From assembly GCF_030818415.1 (NCBI RefSeq), contig NZ_JAUTAE010000001.1:684501-748500 (forward strand): a stretch of 64,000 nt of DNA. Direction: 5' to 3'. The position numbers were made by a program, and so were the translations under genes. Each line of letters opens with the position of its first letter. Within the stretch, counting starts at the first letter, position 1. The notes under the pieces were generated by a model. That model saw only the letters and a program-made list of their open reading frames with translations, was not told the origin of the DNA and did no database searches. Below, piece by piece: positions 25,968 through 35,252 of the stretch. This DNA is from Sphingomonas sp. SORGH_AS_0950 (GTDB lineage Bacteria; Pseudomonadota; Alphaproteobacteria; Sphingomonadales; Sphingomonadaceae).

Positions 25968-27773
25968 CTAAAGTTCCTCGCCCGCCAGCGTGGCCGCCGC
26001 CTGAATGACCGCCAAATGGGTCAGCCCCTGCGGCATGTTGCCCAGATAATGCCCCGTCTTGGGATCGATCATCTCGGCATAGAGCCCCGCCCCCCGGCTA
26101 TCGAGCGCCTGTGTCGCGGCGTCGAACGCGGCCTGGGCCGCCTCCTGCTGGCCCAGGATCGCGCGCGCCTCGATCATCCAGAAGGTGCAGGCCAGGAAGC
26201 ACGCCTCCTCCTTATCGACTCCCGAGTAGCGATAATGGAATGCCCCCGCTCCCAGTTCGCGGTCGAGCGCGTCCAGCGTCCGGGCCAGCCGGTCCTGCCC
26301 ATCGAACCGGAAACGCACGGCAAGCGCCAGGCTGGCGTCGAGCGCGTCGCTGTCGGGGTGCATCAGATAGGCGCCGCGCGCTTCCGACCAGCAATGCTCG
26401 CCGATCCACGCCTCGATCCGGTCCCGTTCCCGCGCCCAGCGGTCGCGACAGGTGGTCGGAATCTGCCCCTCGTCGGCCAGTTCCACCGCGCGGGCGAGCG
26501 CCTGCCAGCAGCTGATCTTGGACATGGTGTAATGCCGTTCCTCCGGCAATTCCCAGATGCCTGCATCGGGCTGGCGCCAGCGATCCGCGCAGGCATCGGC
26601 CAGATGCGACAGCGTCTCCGCGCTTGAGGTGTCGAGGAAATTGCCGCACGCGACGAAGCGGCTCGCCGTCTCGAATATGTCGCCATAGATGCCATGCTGA
26701 TGCTGGCCACCCGCCAGATTGCCGACACGCACCGGCCGGGAATGGCGATAGCCGCTCACCGCGATCTCGCGCTCGGCGGGCACGGGGCGTCCGTCGAGCG
26801 TGTAGCAGACCTGGGGCTGTCCCTCGCCCAGCCGCTTGAGCAGCCAGGTAAAGGCCGCCTTTGCCTCGGCATGCGCGCCTATCCGCAGGAACGCCTTGAT
26901 CGTATAGCCCGCGTCGCGAACCCAGGCGTAGCGATAGTCGTAATTCTTCTGCCCGCCGATCCCCTCGGGCAAGGAGGTCGTCGCCGCCGCCGTGATCGCG
27001 CCGGTGGGCGAATAGAGCAGCAGCTTCAGGGCGAGCGCGCTGCGCAACACCCGGTCGCGCTGGGCCTCCGGCACTTTCAGTCCGGCGGTCCATTGCCGCC
27101 ATTCGGCGTCGGACAAGTCGATCCGCGCATCGATCTGTTCAATATCCTGGCAGACCAGCGGCTCGTCCTCTCCGGCGATCAGCGCGATCCGGGCGCGATC
27201 GCCCGGTGCGACCGAGGTATGGCCCGTCACCAGCCCATCCTCCAGATGATCGATCACGACATGGCCGCAATGCCGGAATATGCCGAGCACCCGGTCGACG
27301 TGGAAGACATTATGCCCCCCGGCGGGCGCGAAATAGGGGCTGACCGTGTCCGCGCGTCGGCTGAAGCGCAGGGTGATGCCGAAGCGGACATGGCCGTCCA
27401 GCCCCTCCACCCGCCGCGCCAGCTCCGCCCAGGGCAATCGCCCCGCCGTGCCGCTGTTGATCGACTCGACCAGCTTGGCGCGGCCCGATGCGGTGGTGAA
27501 GATCGTCTCCAGCACATTGCTGTCGGGGCGATAGCGGCGCTCGACCGTGAACGGTTCGACCGGGGTGATCGCGAAGGTGCCGCCGCGTTCGGCGTCGAGC
27601 AGCCGGTCGAACAGCGGCGGGGAGTCCATGTTGGGCACGCACCACCAGTCGATCGCCCCGTCCGCGCCGCTCAGCGCCACGCTACGCCCGTCACCGAGCG
27701 CGGCATAATCTTCGAGGTGGAGAAAGCCGTGCTGGTCGCGAAGCGGGTCGGGGTGCTGATCGGGCAGTGTCAC
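25968..27773 (-). CDS. Glycoside hydrolase family 15 protein (glucoamylase/trehalase type)
   Basis: A 601-residue cytoplasmic enzyme with the bacterial GH15 layout: an N-terminal beta-sandwich (LEDYAALGDGRSVALSGADG, IDWWCVPNMDSPPLFDRLLD) and a C-terminal (alpha/alpha)6 barrel. Barrel motifs: KNYDYRYAWVRDAGYTIKAF, GIWELPEERHYTMSKISCW with the probable catalytic Glu, and the second acid in DKEEACFLACTFWMIEA. Members remove glucose from alpha-1,4 glucans or cleave trehalose; which one is not readable here. Its location next to GlgX, TreZ, MalQ and TreY suggests alpha-glucan or trehalose turnover. The GTG at 27771-27773 is the inferred start, giving MTLPDQHPDPLRDQHGFLHL. An open frame upstream is not protein-like. 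Divergent from the Gfo/Idh gene. Confidence 0.88.
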   Translation of the reverse strand: MTLPDQHPDPLRDQHGFLHLEDYAALGDGRSVALSGADGAIDWWCVPNMDSPPLFDRLLDAERGGTFAITPVEPFTVERRYRPDSNVLETIFTTASGRAKLVESINSGTAGRLPWAELARRVEGLDGHVRFGITLRFSRRADTVSPYFAPAGGHNVFHVDRVLGIFRHCGHVVIDHLEDGLVTGHTSVAPGDRARIALIAGEDEPLVCQDIEQIDARIDLSDAEWRQWTAGLKVPEAQRDRVLRSALALKLLLYSPTGAITAAATTSLPEGIGGQKNYDYRYAWVRDAGYTIKAFLRIGAHAEAKAAFTWLLKRLGEGQPQVCYTLDGRPVPAEREIAVSGYRHSRPVRVGNLAGGQHQHGIYGDIFETASRFVACGNFLDTSSAETLSHLADACADRWRQPDAGIWELPEERHYTMSKISCWQALARAVELADEGQIPTTCRDRWARERDRIEAWIGEHCWSEARGAYLMHPDSDALDASLALAVRFRFDGQDRLARTLDALDRELGAGAFHYRYSGVDKEEACFLACTFWMIEARAILGQQEAAQAAFDAATQALDSRGAGLYAEMIDPKTGHYLGNMPQGLTHLAVIQAAATLAGEEL

Positions 27774-27908
27774 GATGGCGCAGGCTCCGCTGGCGGAAAG
27801 ACAATCTAGGTTAGGAGCATGGAAACTCGCCAGAACCGTTAAATCTCCGTGGGACCTTCCCGTGATTTGCGCGTTGCAACATCCGACCTGTCTATTGGGA
27901 GCATCGCC

Positions 27909-29045
27909 ATGAGCCTGGCATCGGCATTCGGATTCGGCACCAAGAAAGTGCGCTACGCAGTCGTCGGCGCGGGCGACATCACCCAATCGGCGATGCTGCC
28001 CGGCATCCGCCATACCGGCAATTCCGAACTGACCGCGATCGTCACCGGCGATGCGGAAAAGGGGCGCCTGCTCGCCGAGAAATACGGTGTCGAGCATGTC
28101 TATTCCTATGACGAGTTCGGCAAGCTGCTGACCGCCAATGTCTGCGATGCCATCTATCTGGGCACGCCCAATTGGCGCCATGCCGAATTCGCCATTCCAG
28201 CGCTGGAGGCGGGCATCCATGTCCTGTGCGAAAAGCCGCTGGAAATCTCGGTCGAACAGGGCCGCGCCATTCAGGACGCCGAGCGCCGCTCCTCGGCCAA
28301 GCTGATGACCGCCTATCGCCTGCATTTCGAGCCGGGCACACTCGACGCGATCGAGAAGATTCGCAACGGCGAACTGGGCGAACTGGTCGCCTTCACCTCC
28401 TGCTTCGGGCAGAAGCTGGACCCCGACAACCACCGCGCCAAACATGGTCTGGAGGCCGGGCCGCTGCTCGACATGGCGCCTTATCCGATCAACGCCATCC
28501 GCTATCTGTTCGGGGCCGAGCCGGTCGCGGTCGAAAGCGCGGTCGCCACGCGCCAGCCGAGCGCGGGTCTGGGCGATCTGGACGATACCTTCGCCGTTGT
28601 GCTGCGGATGCCGGGCGACAAGCTCGCCAGCTTCACCGTCAGCTATGCGATGAACGATGTCGACAGCCTGATCGTCGCGGGCATGAAGGGCTCGATCCAT
28701 ATGAGCCCGGCCTATGGCTTCCAGTCGGCCATCGAGCAGAATGTGACGATCGGCGACAAGAAGAGCCATGAAGCCTTCAAGCACACCGATCATTTCGGCG
28801 GCGAGATGCGCTATTTCTCCGACTGCATCCTGAACGATCGCGATCCGGAGCCGGATGCGGAGGAAGGCCTGTCCGACCTGCGCGTGATCGAGGGGATCAA
28901 GCAGGCGCTGAAGACCGGCGGCCGGGTGGAACTGCCGCCCTTCACCCGTACCCGGCGGATCGATCCCGCCAGCCAGCGCCAGACCCTGTCCGCCGTCGAT
29001 CGCCCGGCGCCGGTCAAGGTCAAGTCGCCCACCGGCGCCAGTTGA
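27909..29045 (+). CDS. Gfo/Idh/MocA family oxidoreductase
   Basis: A 378-residue NAD(P)-dependent sugar oxidoreductase. N-terminal Rossmann fold with YAVVGAGDITQSAMLPGI (GxGxxx), GTPNWRHAEFAIPALEAG, and the family Lys in HVLCEKPLEIS (Lys109). A C-terminal alpha/beta domain has RLHFEPGTLDAI, GPLLDMAPYPINAIRYLFG and GSIHMSPAYG. It is close to glucose-fructose oxidoreductase and related dehydrogenases but lacks a Tat signal, so it is cytoplasmic. The C-terminal 30 residues (RTRRIDPASQRQTLSAV) are polar and may be disordered. GGGAG seven bases before the ATG fixes the start. It diverges from the GH15 gene. The substrate is unknown; a sugar or sugar derivative is expected. Confidence 0.88.
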   Translation: MSLASAFGFGTKKVRYAVVGAGDITQSAMLPGIRHTGNSELTAIVTGDAEKGRLLAEKYGVEHVYSYDEFGKLLTANVCDAIYLGTPNWRHAEFAIPALEAGIHVLCEKPLEISVEQGRAIQDAERRSSAKLMTAYRLHFEPGTLDAIEKIRNGELGELVAFTSCFGQKLDPDNHRAKHGLEAGPLLDMAPYPINAIRYLFGAEPVAVESAVATRQPSAGLGDLDDTFAVVLRMPGDKLASFTVSYAMNDVDSLIVAGMKGSIHMSPAYGFQSAIEQNVTIGDKKSHEAFKHTDHFGGEMRYFSDCILNDRDPEPDAEEGLSDLRVIEGIKQALKTGGRVELPPFTRTRRIDPASQRQTLSAVDRPAPVKVKSPTGAS

Positions 29046-29131
29046 TCATTATCTATTCGCTTCTTGGGGAGCGGAATGACAGGATCAATCGTTACGCTGC
29101 CGATGACAATTGATGTCACTTCAGGGAGTCG

Positions 29132-29425
29132 ATGGTGGACAACAGGGACGAACAGCTTCGCGAACGGGCCTATGGCATTTGGCAAGCCGAAGGTGAGCCG
29201 CATGGGCGCGACCGCGAGCATTGGGAAATGGCAGAACGCGAACTGGCCGGTGCCGAGCCCGTCCAGACCAAGGACGAGCCCCAGGCTGCGGAACCCGCTC
29301 CCCAGCCCAAGGCCGCCGTCACGCGTCGGAAAAGCAGCAAGCTGACCTCCCCGGCCGAAACCGAAGCCGCGGCTCCCGCCCCCAAGCCCAAGGCGCGCAA
29401 GCCGCGCGCCGCCAAGACCGAATAA
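29132..29425 (+). CDS. DUF2934 domain protein
   Basis: A 97-residue protein. Residues 6-40 carry the DUF2934 motif (LRERAYGIWQAEGEPHGRDREHWEMAERE). The remaining 55 residues are low complexity and rich in Ala, Pro and Lys (AAEPAPQPKAAVTRRKSSKL, APKPKARKPRAAK), probably disordered and basic, which would suit binding of nucleic acid. DUF2934 proteins are often encoded next to glgX and trehalose genes in alphaproteobacteria, and the same is seen here. Function is unknown. AGGGAG lies just upstream of the ATG; a GTG three bases later is an alternative start. Confidence 0.75.
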   Translation: MVDNRDEQLRERAYGIWQAEGEPHGRDREHWEMAERELAGAEPVQTKDEPQAAEPAPQPKAAVTRRKSSKLTSPAETEAAAPAPKPKARKPRAAKTE

Positions 29426-29537
29426 CGCCGCCCGCCTGGCGGGTGGTTCAAGAGCGACGGGCCGGATGCGGCCCCTCGTTTCCCCCTTCTTGCGTTGACC
29501 CCACGGATAGTCGTTCGACTTTTGCCGGAGACCCTCT

Positions 29538-31640
29538 TTGACCGCTTTGCCCGACCAGATGCTTGCCGGTTCGCCCCATCCGCTGGGTGCCACGTTCGAT
29601 GGCGAAGGTGTCAACTTCGCCGTCTTCTCCGCCAATGCCGACCGGATCGAACTCTGCATCTTCGACCCCCAGGGCAAGCGCGAGTTGCGCCGCTATACGC
29701 TGCCCGAATGCACGGACGAGGTGTGGCACGGCTATCTGTCCGATGTCGGGCCCGGCCTCCTCTATGGCTATCGCGCGTATGGCCCCTATGAGCCGGAGGC
29801 GGGGCATCGTTTCAACCCCAACAAGCTGTTGCTCGATCCCTATGCGCGCAAGCTGCATGGCGAGATCAAATGGACCGATGCGCTGCACGGCTATCAGATC
29901 CGTTCCAAGAAGGAGGATCTGAGCTTCGACAAGCGCGACAGCGCCGCCGCCATGCCCAAGGCGGTGGTGGTGGACGATCATTTCGACTGGTCGCGCGATG
30001 TAAAGCCCAACACGCCCTGGTCCGAAACCGTTATCTACGAAGCGCACGTCAAGGGGCTGACCAAGCTGATGGAACTGGTGCCGCCGCGCGAGCGGGGCAC
30101 CTATGCCGGGCTCGGCCATCCGGCGGTCATCAAGCATCTGAAGCGGATCGGCGTCACCGCGATCGAACTGCTGCCGATCCACAGCTTCACCCAGGACCGT
30201 TTCCTTCAGGAAAAGGGACTGCGCAACTATTGGGGCTATAATACGCTGGGCTTCTTCGCGCCCGAACAGGCCTATTTCGCGACCGATACGCAGGACGAGC
30301 TTCGCCGTGCGGTGCACCGGCTGCACAAGGCGGGGATCGAGGTGATCCTGGACGTCGTCTACAACCATACCTGCGAAGGGTCGGAAAAGGGCCCGACCCT
30401 GTCGTGGCGCGGTCTCGACAATGCCAGCTATTACCGGCTGGTCCAGGATCAGCCCCGCTATACGATCAACGACACCGGAACCGGCAATACGCTGAACCTG
30501 TCCAAGGCGCGGGTGATCCAGATGGTCGCGGACTCGCTGCGCTACTGGGCGACCAGCTTCGGCGTGGACGGCTTTCGCTTCGACCTCGGCCTGACGCTGG
30601 GGCGCGAGGTGGACGGTTTCGATCCGGGCTCGGCCTTTTTCGACGTGCTGCGGCAGGACCCGGTGCTGGGGCGGCTCAAGCTGCTGACCGAGCCCTGGGA
30701 TGTCGGACCCGGCGGCTATCAGCTCGGCAATTTCCCGCCCGGCTTTTCCGAATGGAACGACAAGTACCGCGACACCGTGCGCAAATATTGGCGGGGCGAC
30801 CCCGGCCAGCGCGGCGAACTGGCCGCGCGACTGGCCGGATCGGGGGACCTGTTCGACCGGCGGGCGCGGCGTCCCTGGGCCAGCCTCAACATGCTGGCGG
30901 CGCATGACGGCTTCACCCTGGCCGATACCGTCATGTACGAAGAGCGGCATAACGAGGCCAATAAGGAGGACAATCGCGACGGCCATTCCGAGAATTACTC
31001 GCGCAACTGGGGCGCGGAGGGGCCGACCGACGATCCGAGGATCAACGCGGCGCGCGGCCGGGTGATGCGGTCGATGATGACGACGCTCCTCACCTCGCTC
31101 GGCACGCCGATGATCGTGGCGGGGGACGAGTTCGGCCGGACGCAGCACGGCAACAACAACGCCTACTGCCAGGATAACGAGATCAGCTGGCTCGACTGGA
31201 AGGCGGCGGCGTCGGAGGATGGCGAGACGATGATCGCCTTCACCGCACGGCTGGCCGAGTTGCGCCGCCGCTTCTCGGTGCTGCGTGCACCCCAGTTCCT
31301 CTATGGCCAGGATACGCCGGGGCACGGGATCAACGATATCGAATGGTGGGACGAGCGCGGCAACCAGCTGTCGCCCGAGGACTGGCAGAACCCGGAAGGC
31401 CGCGCGCTGATGATGCGTCGGGCCTCGGCGACCGAGGATGGCGAGGTCGAGGCGGTGTCGCTGCTCCTCAACGCGTCGGCCGATCCGATCACCTTCACCC
31501 TGCCCCCGCCCCATGCCGACCGCACCGTCCTGATCGACAGCGCCAAGCCGGAGCAGGGCGAGGTCGCGATCGACGACAGCTATGAGGTCGAGCCGCAAAG
31601 TGCCGTACTGGTCACCTGGCGCAATGGGATCACGGCATGA
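29538..31640 (+). CDS. glgX: Glycogen debranching enzyme GlgX (isoamylase type, GH13)
   Basis: A 700-residue GH13 debranching enzyme that hydrolyses alpha-1,6 branches, mostly of phosphorylase-limit glycogen. N-terminal CBM48 domain (PLGATFDGEGVNFAVFSANAD), then the catalytic barrel: DVVYNHT, nucleophile Asp in GVDGFRFDLGLTLG, acid Glu in LLTEPWDVG and the transition-state Asp in LAAHDGFTLAD. GlgX-specific HNEANKEDNRDGHSENYSRNWG is present. The start is TTG at 29538-29540 with CGGAG seven bases upstream. Its stop overlaps the treZ start (ATGA), so the two are coupled. It feeds linear maltodextrins to TreY and MalQ encoded downstream. Confidence 0.94.
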   Translation: MTALPDQMLAGSPHPLGATFDGEGVNFAVFSANADRIELCIFDPQGKRELRRYTLPECTDEVWHGYLSDVGPGLLYGYRAYGPYEPEAGHRFNPNKLLLDPYARKLHGEIKWTDALHGYQIRSKKEDLSFDKRDSAAAMPKAVVVDDHFDWSRDVKPNTPWSETVIYEAHVKGLTKLMELVPPRERGTYAGLGHPAVIKHLKRIGVTAIELLPIHSFTQDRFLQEKGLRNYWGYNTLGFFAPEQAYFATDTQDELRRAVHRLHKAGIEVILDVVYNHTCEGSEKGPTLSWRGLDNASYYRLVQDQPRYTINDTGTGNTLNLSKARVIQMVADSLRYWATSFGVDGFRFDLGLTLGREVDGFDPGSAFFDVLRQDPVLGRLKLLTEPWDVGPGGYQLGNFPPGFSEWNDKYRDTVRKYWRGDPGQRGELAARLAGSGDLFDRRARRPWASLNMLAAHDGFTLADTVMYEERHNEANKEDNRDGHSENYSRNWGAEGPTDDPRINAARGRVMRSMMTTLLTSLGTPMIVAGDEFGRTQHGNNNAYCQDNEISWLDWKAAASEDGETMIAFTARLAELRRRFSVLRAPQFLYGQDTPGHGINDIEWWDERGNQLSPEDWQNPEGRALMMRRASATEDGEVEAVSLLLNASADPITFTLPPPHADRTVLIDSAKPEQGEVAIDDSYEVEPQSAVLVTWRNGITA

Positions 31641-33332
31641 CGCATTGGGGCCCCGAACTGCGCGACGGCGCGGATACCCGCTTCCGTCTGTGGGCACCGG
31701 ACCGGCCGTCGGTCACGCTGGAGATCGACGGCGGCGGCGAGGTCGCCATGGTGCGCGTCGCCGACGGCTGGTTCACCGGCGAGGCCCCTGCCCCGCCGGG
31801 CACCCGCTACCGGTTCAGGGTCGCCCCCGATCTTGCCGTTCCCGATCCCGCCTCGCGGCTCCAGTCGGGGGGCGTCCATGGCTGGAGCGTGGTCGTCGAT
31901 CCGTCCTTCGCCTGGAGCGCGACCGAATGGCGCGGACGCCCCTGGGAAGAGACGGTGCTGCTGGAGGTGCATGCGGGCACGCTTGGCGGCTTTTCGGGGT
32001 GTTCGCGAACGGCTGGGCGCGATCGCCGCGTCGGGGATCACCGCGATCGAGTTGATGCCGGTCAACGCCTTTGGCGGCACCCGCAACTGGGGCTATGATG
32101 GCGTCCTGCCCTATGCGGTCGCCGAAGCCTATGGTTCGCCCGCCGAGCTGAAGACGCTGGTCGACACCGCGCATTCGCTGGGCCTCTCGGTCTTTCTCGA
32201 CGTGGTCTACAACCATTTCGGGCCGGACGGGAATTATCTGGGCGCCTATGCCGGTGCCTTCTTCCATCAGGATATCGATACGCCCTGGGGTGGTGCAGTG
32301 GCGGTCGATGCCGATCCGGTCCATCGCTATTTCGTCGACAACGCCCTGATGTGGCTGCGCGACTATCGGATCGACGGGCTCCGTTTCGACGCGGTCCATG
32401 CGATCGAGAATGACGGCTTCCTCGACCGGATGGCCGCCGAAATCCGCGCCGCCCTGCCCGAGCGGCATGTCCATCTCGTGCTGGAAAACGAGAAGAACGA
32501 TGCGGAGCGCCTGACGCCGGGCGGCTATGACGCGCAGTGGAACGACGATTTCCACAACGTCCTCCATGTCCTTCTAACGGGAGAGACGAGCGCCTATTAT
32601 GGCGACTTCGCGGATCGTCCGGCCGAGCGGCTGGCACGCTGCCTGAAGGAAGGCTTCATCTATCAGGGCGAGGGTTCGCCCAACCATGACGGCAAGCCGC
32701 GTGGCAAGCCGTCGGGCGACCTGCCCAGCACCGCCTTCGTCGCGTTCCTCCAGAATCATGACCAGGTCGGCAACCGGGCGATGGGCGAGCGGCTGATCCG
32801 GCTGACCGACCGCGAACGGCTGCGCGCGGCGACCGCGCTGCTGCTGCTCGGGCCGCAGATCCCGCTATTGTTCATGGGCGAGGATGAGGGGAGCGAGAGT
32901 CCGTTCCTGTTCTTTACCGATTTCCATGACGAACTGGCCGATGCGGTGCGCGAGGGGCGCCGCCGGGAATTCGCCAAGTTCGACGCCTTTGCCGACGAGG
33001 CAGCACGCGCGCGCATTCCCGACCCCAATGCACGCTCGACCTTTGAGGTGTCGGTCCCCGAGCCGGGACCGAAGGCGGGCGAGTGGCGGGCGCTGTACCG
33101 CGAATTGCTGAGCCTGCGCCATGCGCATATCGTGCCGCGCCTGAAGGACACGGTCGGGCTGGCGGCGGAGGTCTGCGGTCCGGCAGCGGTCAAGGCCCGC
33201 TGGCGGATGGGGGACGGCGCGACGCTGACCATCGCGATCGATCTGGGCGAGGCGCCGTCGCCGATCGGTGACGAGGAGGCGGAACTGATCTTTCGCGAAG
33301 GCGACCGCTTCGCCGCATGGATCGCACGATGA
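31637..33332 (+). pseudogene. treZ: Malto-oligosyltrehalose trehalohydrolase, frameshifted in this sequence
   Basis: Two frames together make a complete TreZ of about 564 residues. The first (31637 to about 31990) holds the N-terminal CBM48-like domain (WGPELRDGADTRFRLWAPDRP, ETVLLEVHAGTLGGF). The second continues from GVRERLGAIAASGITAIELMPVNAF to the end and has the catalytic set: DVVYNHFGPDGN, DGLRFDAVHAI, LVLENE and LQNHDQVGNRA. The change of frame falls at TTTT followed by CGGGG (31991-31998); one base too many explains it. Homology is continuous on both sides with no gap, which favours a recent mutation or a sequencing error over decay. TreZ cleaves trehalose from the TreY product. Both junctions (glgX and malQ) keep their ATGA overlaps. 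Confidence 0.9.
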
Positions 33333-35227
33333 GCGACCTTCACGCCCGCGCCGAAGACGCCGGTCTGTCGATCGCGTGGCAGGATGCCAAGGGCCGGGAC
33401 CAGCAGGTCTCGGACGAGGCACTGGGCGCGATCCTCGACCGGCTGGATACCGCAGTCGGGGAAGAGACGTTCGTCTCCGCCGATCTGGGCGATGCCATCC
33501 TTCTGCCAGCGGGTTGGCGGGCGGGGAATGCACGGCTGATCGTGGAAGATGGCGAGACTTGCGCTGTCGTCCTGACCGGCCATGCCGACCGGGTGTCGCT
33601 TCCCGCGCCGACGTCATGGGGCTATCATCGACTGGAGCAGGACGACCGTTTCGTGACGGTCGCCGTCGCACCGCTTCGCTGCCCGGCACCGCCCGCCGGA
33701 CGCCATTGGGGCAGCGCGGTCCAGATCCCGTCGCTTCGGGAAGGCGGCGGCGCCTATGGCGACTTTGCGAGCCTCGCCGGGGCGGCGGGCGCCCTGGCCC
33801 GCGCGGGGGCTTCCGCCCTGGCGATCAGCCCGGTCCACGCCCTGTTCCCCGCCGATGCCAGCCGTTTCAGCCCCTATGCACCGTCGAGCCGCCTGTTCCG
33901 CAACGTCTGGCTGGCGCCAGCGGGGGAGCCTGTGCCGGATCAGCCCGAGCTGATCGACTGGACCAGCGCCGCGCCGGACCGGATGCGCGACCTACGCGCG
34001 GTCTTTGATCAGCTGGCCGAGACAGATCGGCACGCCTTCGTGCTCTGGCGCGACCGGCAGGGCGAGGTGCTGGAGCATCAGGCCCTGTTCGACGCGCTGC
34101 AAGGCTATTTCCACGCCCGCACCGGCGCGCAAGGGTGGCGCGACTGGCCCGCGGATTATCGTGATTTCGCCGGTCCGGCGGTGCAGGCCTTCGCCGACGA
34201 GCACCGGGATGCGATCGCCTTCCATGCCTTTGCCCAATGGCATGCCGACCGCGCGCTGCATGACGCCGCCATGGCCGCGCGGGATGGCGGGATGGGTATC
34301 GGGCTGATCGCCGATCTCGCCATCGGCGTGGCCGGGGACGGCGCGGACGCCTGGAGCCGCCCCGACGAGCTGCTCACCGGCCTGTCCATCGGTGCGCCGC
34401 CGGACCCGCTGGGCCCCGACGGACAGAATTGGGGGATCACAGCGCTCTCGCCCTTCGCGCTGCGCAGACAGGGGTTCGCGCCTTTCATCGCCACGCTGCG
34501 CGCCGTGTTCGCGCATGCCGGTGGCGTGCGGATCGACCATGCGCTCGGCCTGTGCCGCTTGTGGGTCATCCCCGAAGGCGCCGCCGCCGATCAGGGCGCC
34601 TATCTGGCGATGCCGTTCGAGGACATGCTGCGCATCCTGAAGATCGAGGCGCACCGCGCCAATCAGGGACGCGGCGCCATCGTCATCGGCGAGGATCTGG
34701 GCACCGTGCCGCCGGGATTCCGGGACAGGATGGCGGAGGCCGGGATGCTCGGCATGCGTGTCCTGCCGTTCGAGCGGAACGCGGACGGCGGCTTCATCCC
34801 GCCGGAGGAATGGGATGCCGAGGCCATTTCGATGACCGCGACGCATGACATCGCGACGGTCGCGGGATGGTGGCGCGGCCGCGATCTCGAATGGCGGGCG
34901 CGGATCGCGGGCAAGCCGGTGTCGGGCGAAGACGCCGCCAGCCGCGATAGCGAACGCGAGGCGCTATGGGCGGTGATCGGCGATGCCGCCGCCCTGCCCG
35001 ACGACCCCGCCGCCGTCGTCGGTGCCGCGATCGCGGCGGTGGCCGCCACCCCCTGCCCGCTCGCGATCGTGCCGATCGAGGATCTGCTGGCGCTGGAGGA
35101 ACAGCCCAACCTGCCCGGCACCACCGACGAGCACCCCAATTGGCGCCGCCGCCTGCCCGACAGGCTGGAGCCGCTGCTGGCGGACGCCGACGTCGCCAAC
35201 CGCATCGCCACGCTCAACGCCCGCTGA
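33329..35227 (+). CDS. malQ: 4-alpha-glucanotransferase
   Basis: A 632-residue GH77 amylomaltase that moves glucan segments between maltodextrins and frees glucose. Motifs: SRFSPYAPSSRLFRNVW near the N-terminal region, GVRIDHALGLCRLWVIPEG (nucleophile Asp), IGEDLGTVPPGFRD (acid/base Glu) and SMTATHDIATVAGWW (third Asp). The first 110 residues form the extra N-terminal domain seen in proteobacterial MalQ. The ATG at 33329 overlaps the treZ stop (ATGA) and is preferred over one 12 bases upstream. It disproportionates the short chains left by TreY/TreZ. The gene is followed by treY after 25 bases. Confidence 0.92.
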   Translation: MSDLHARAEDAGLSIAWQDAKGRDQQVSDEALGAILDRLDTAVGEETFVSADLGDAILLPAGWRAGNARLIVEDGETCAVVLTGHADRVSLPAPTSWGYHRLEQDDRFVTVAVAPLRCPAPPAGRHWGSAVQIPSLREGGGAYGDFASLAGAAGALARAGASALAISPVHALFPADASRFSPYAPSSRLFRNVWLAPAGEPVPDQPELIDWTSAAPDRMRDLRAVFDQLAETDRHAFVLWRDRQGEVLEHQALFDALQGYFHARTGAQGWRDWPADYRDFAGPAVQAFADEHRDAIAFHAFAQWHADRALHDAAMAARDGGMGIGLIADLAIGVAGDGADAWSRPDELLTGLSIGAPPDPLGPDGQNWGITALSPFALRRQGFAPFIATLRAVFAHAGGVRIDHALGLCRLWVIPEGAAADQGAYLAMPFEDMLRILKIEAHRANQGRGAIVIGEDLGTVPPGFRDRMAEAGMLGMRVLPFERNADGGFIPPEEWDAEAISMTATHDIATVAGWWRGRDLEWRARIAGKPVSGEDAASRDSEREALWAVIGDAAALPDDPAAVVGAAIAAVAATPCPLAIVPIEDLLALEEQPNLPGTTDEHPNWRRRLPDRLEPLLADADVANRIATLNAR

Positions 35228-35252
35228 CCCGCTCGAACCAAAGGACGTCGCC

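Noticed and set aside
27774..28793. Extension of the GH15 frame upstream of the GTG at 27773
   Set aside because: It would overlap the well-supported oxidoreductase gene on the other strand, and the added sequence has no family similarity.
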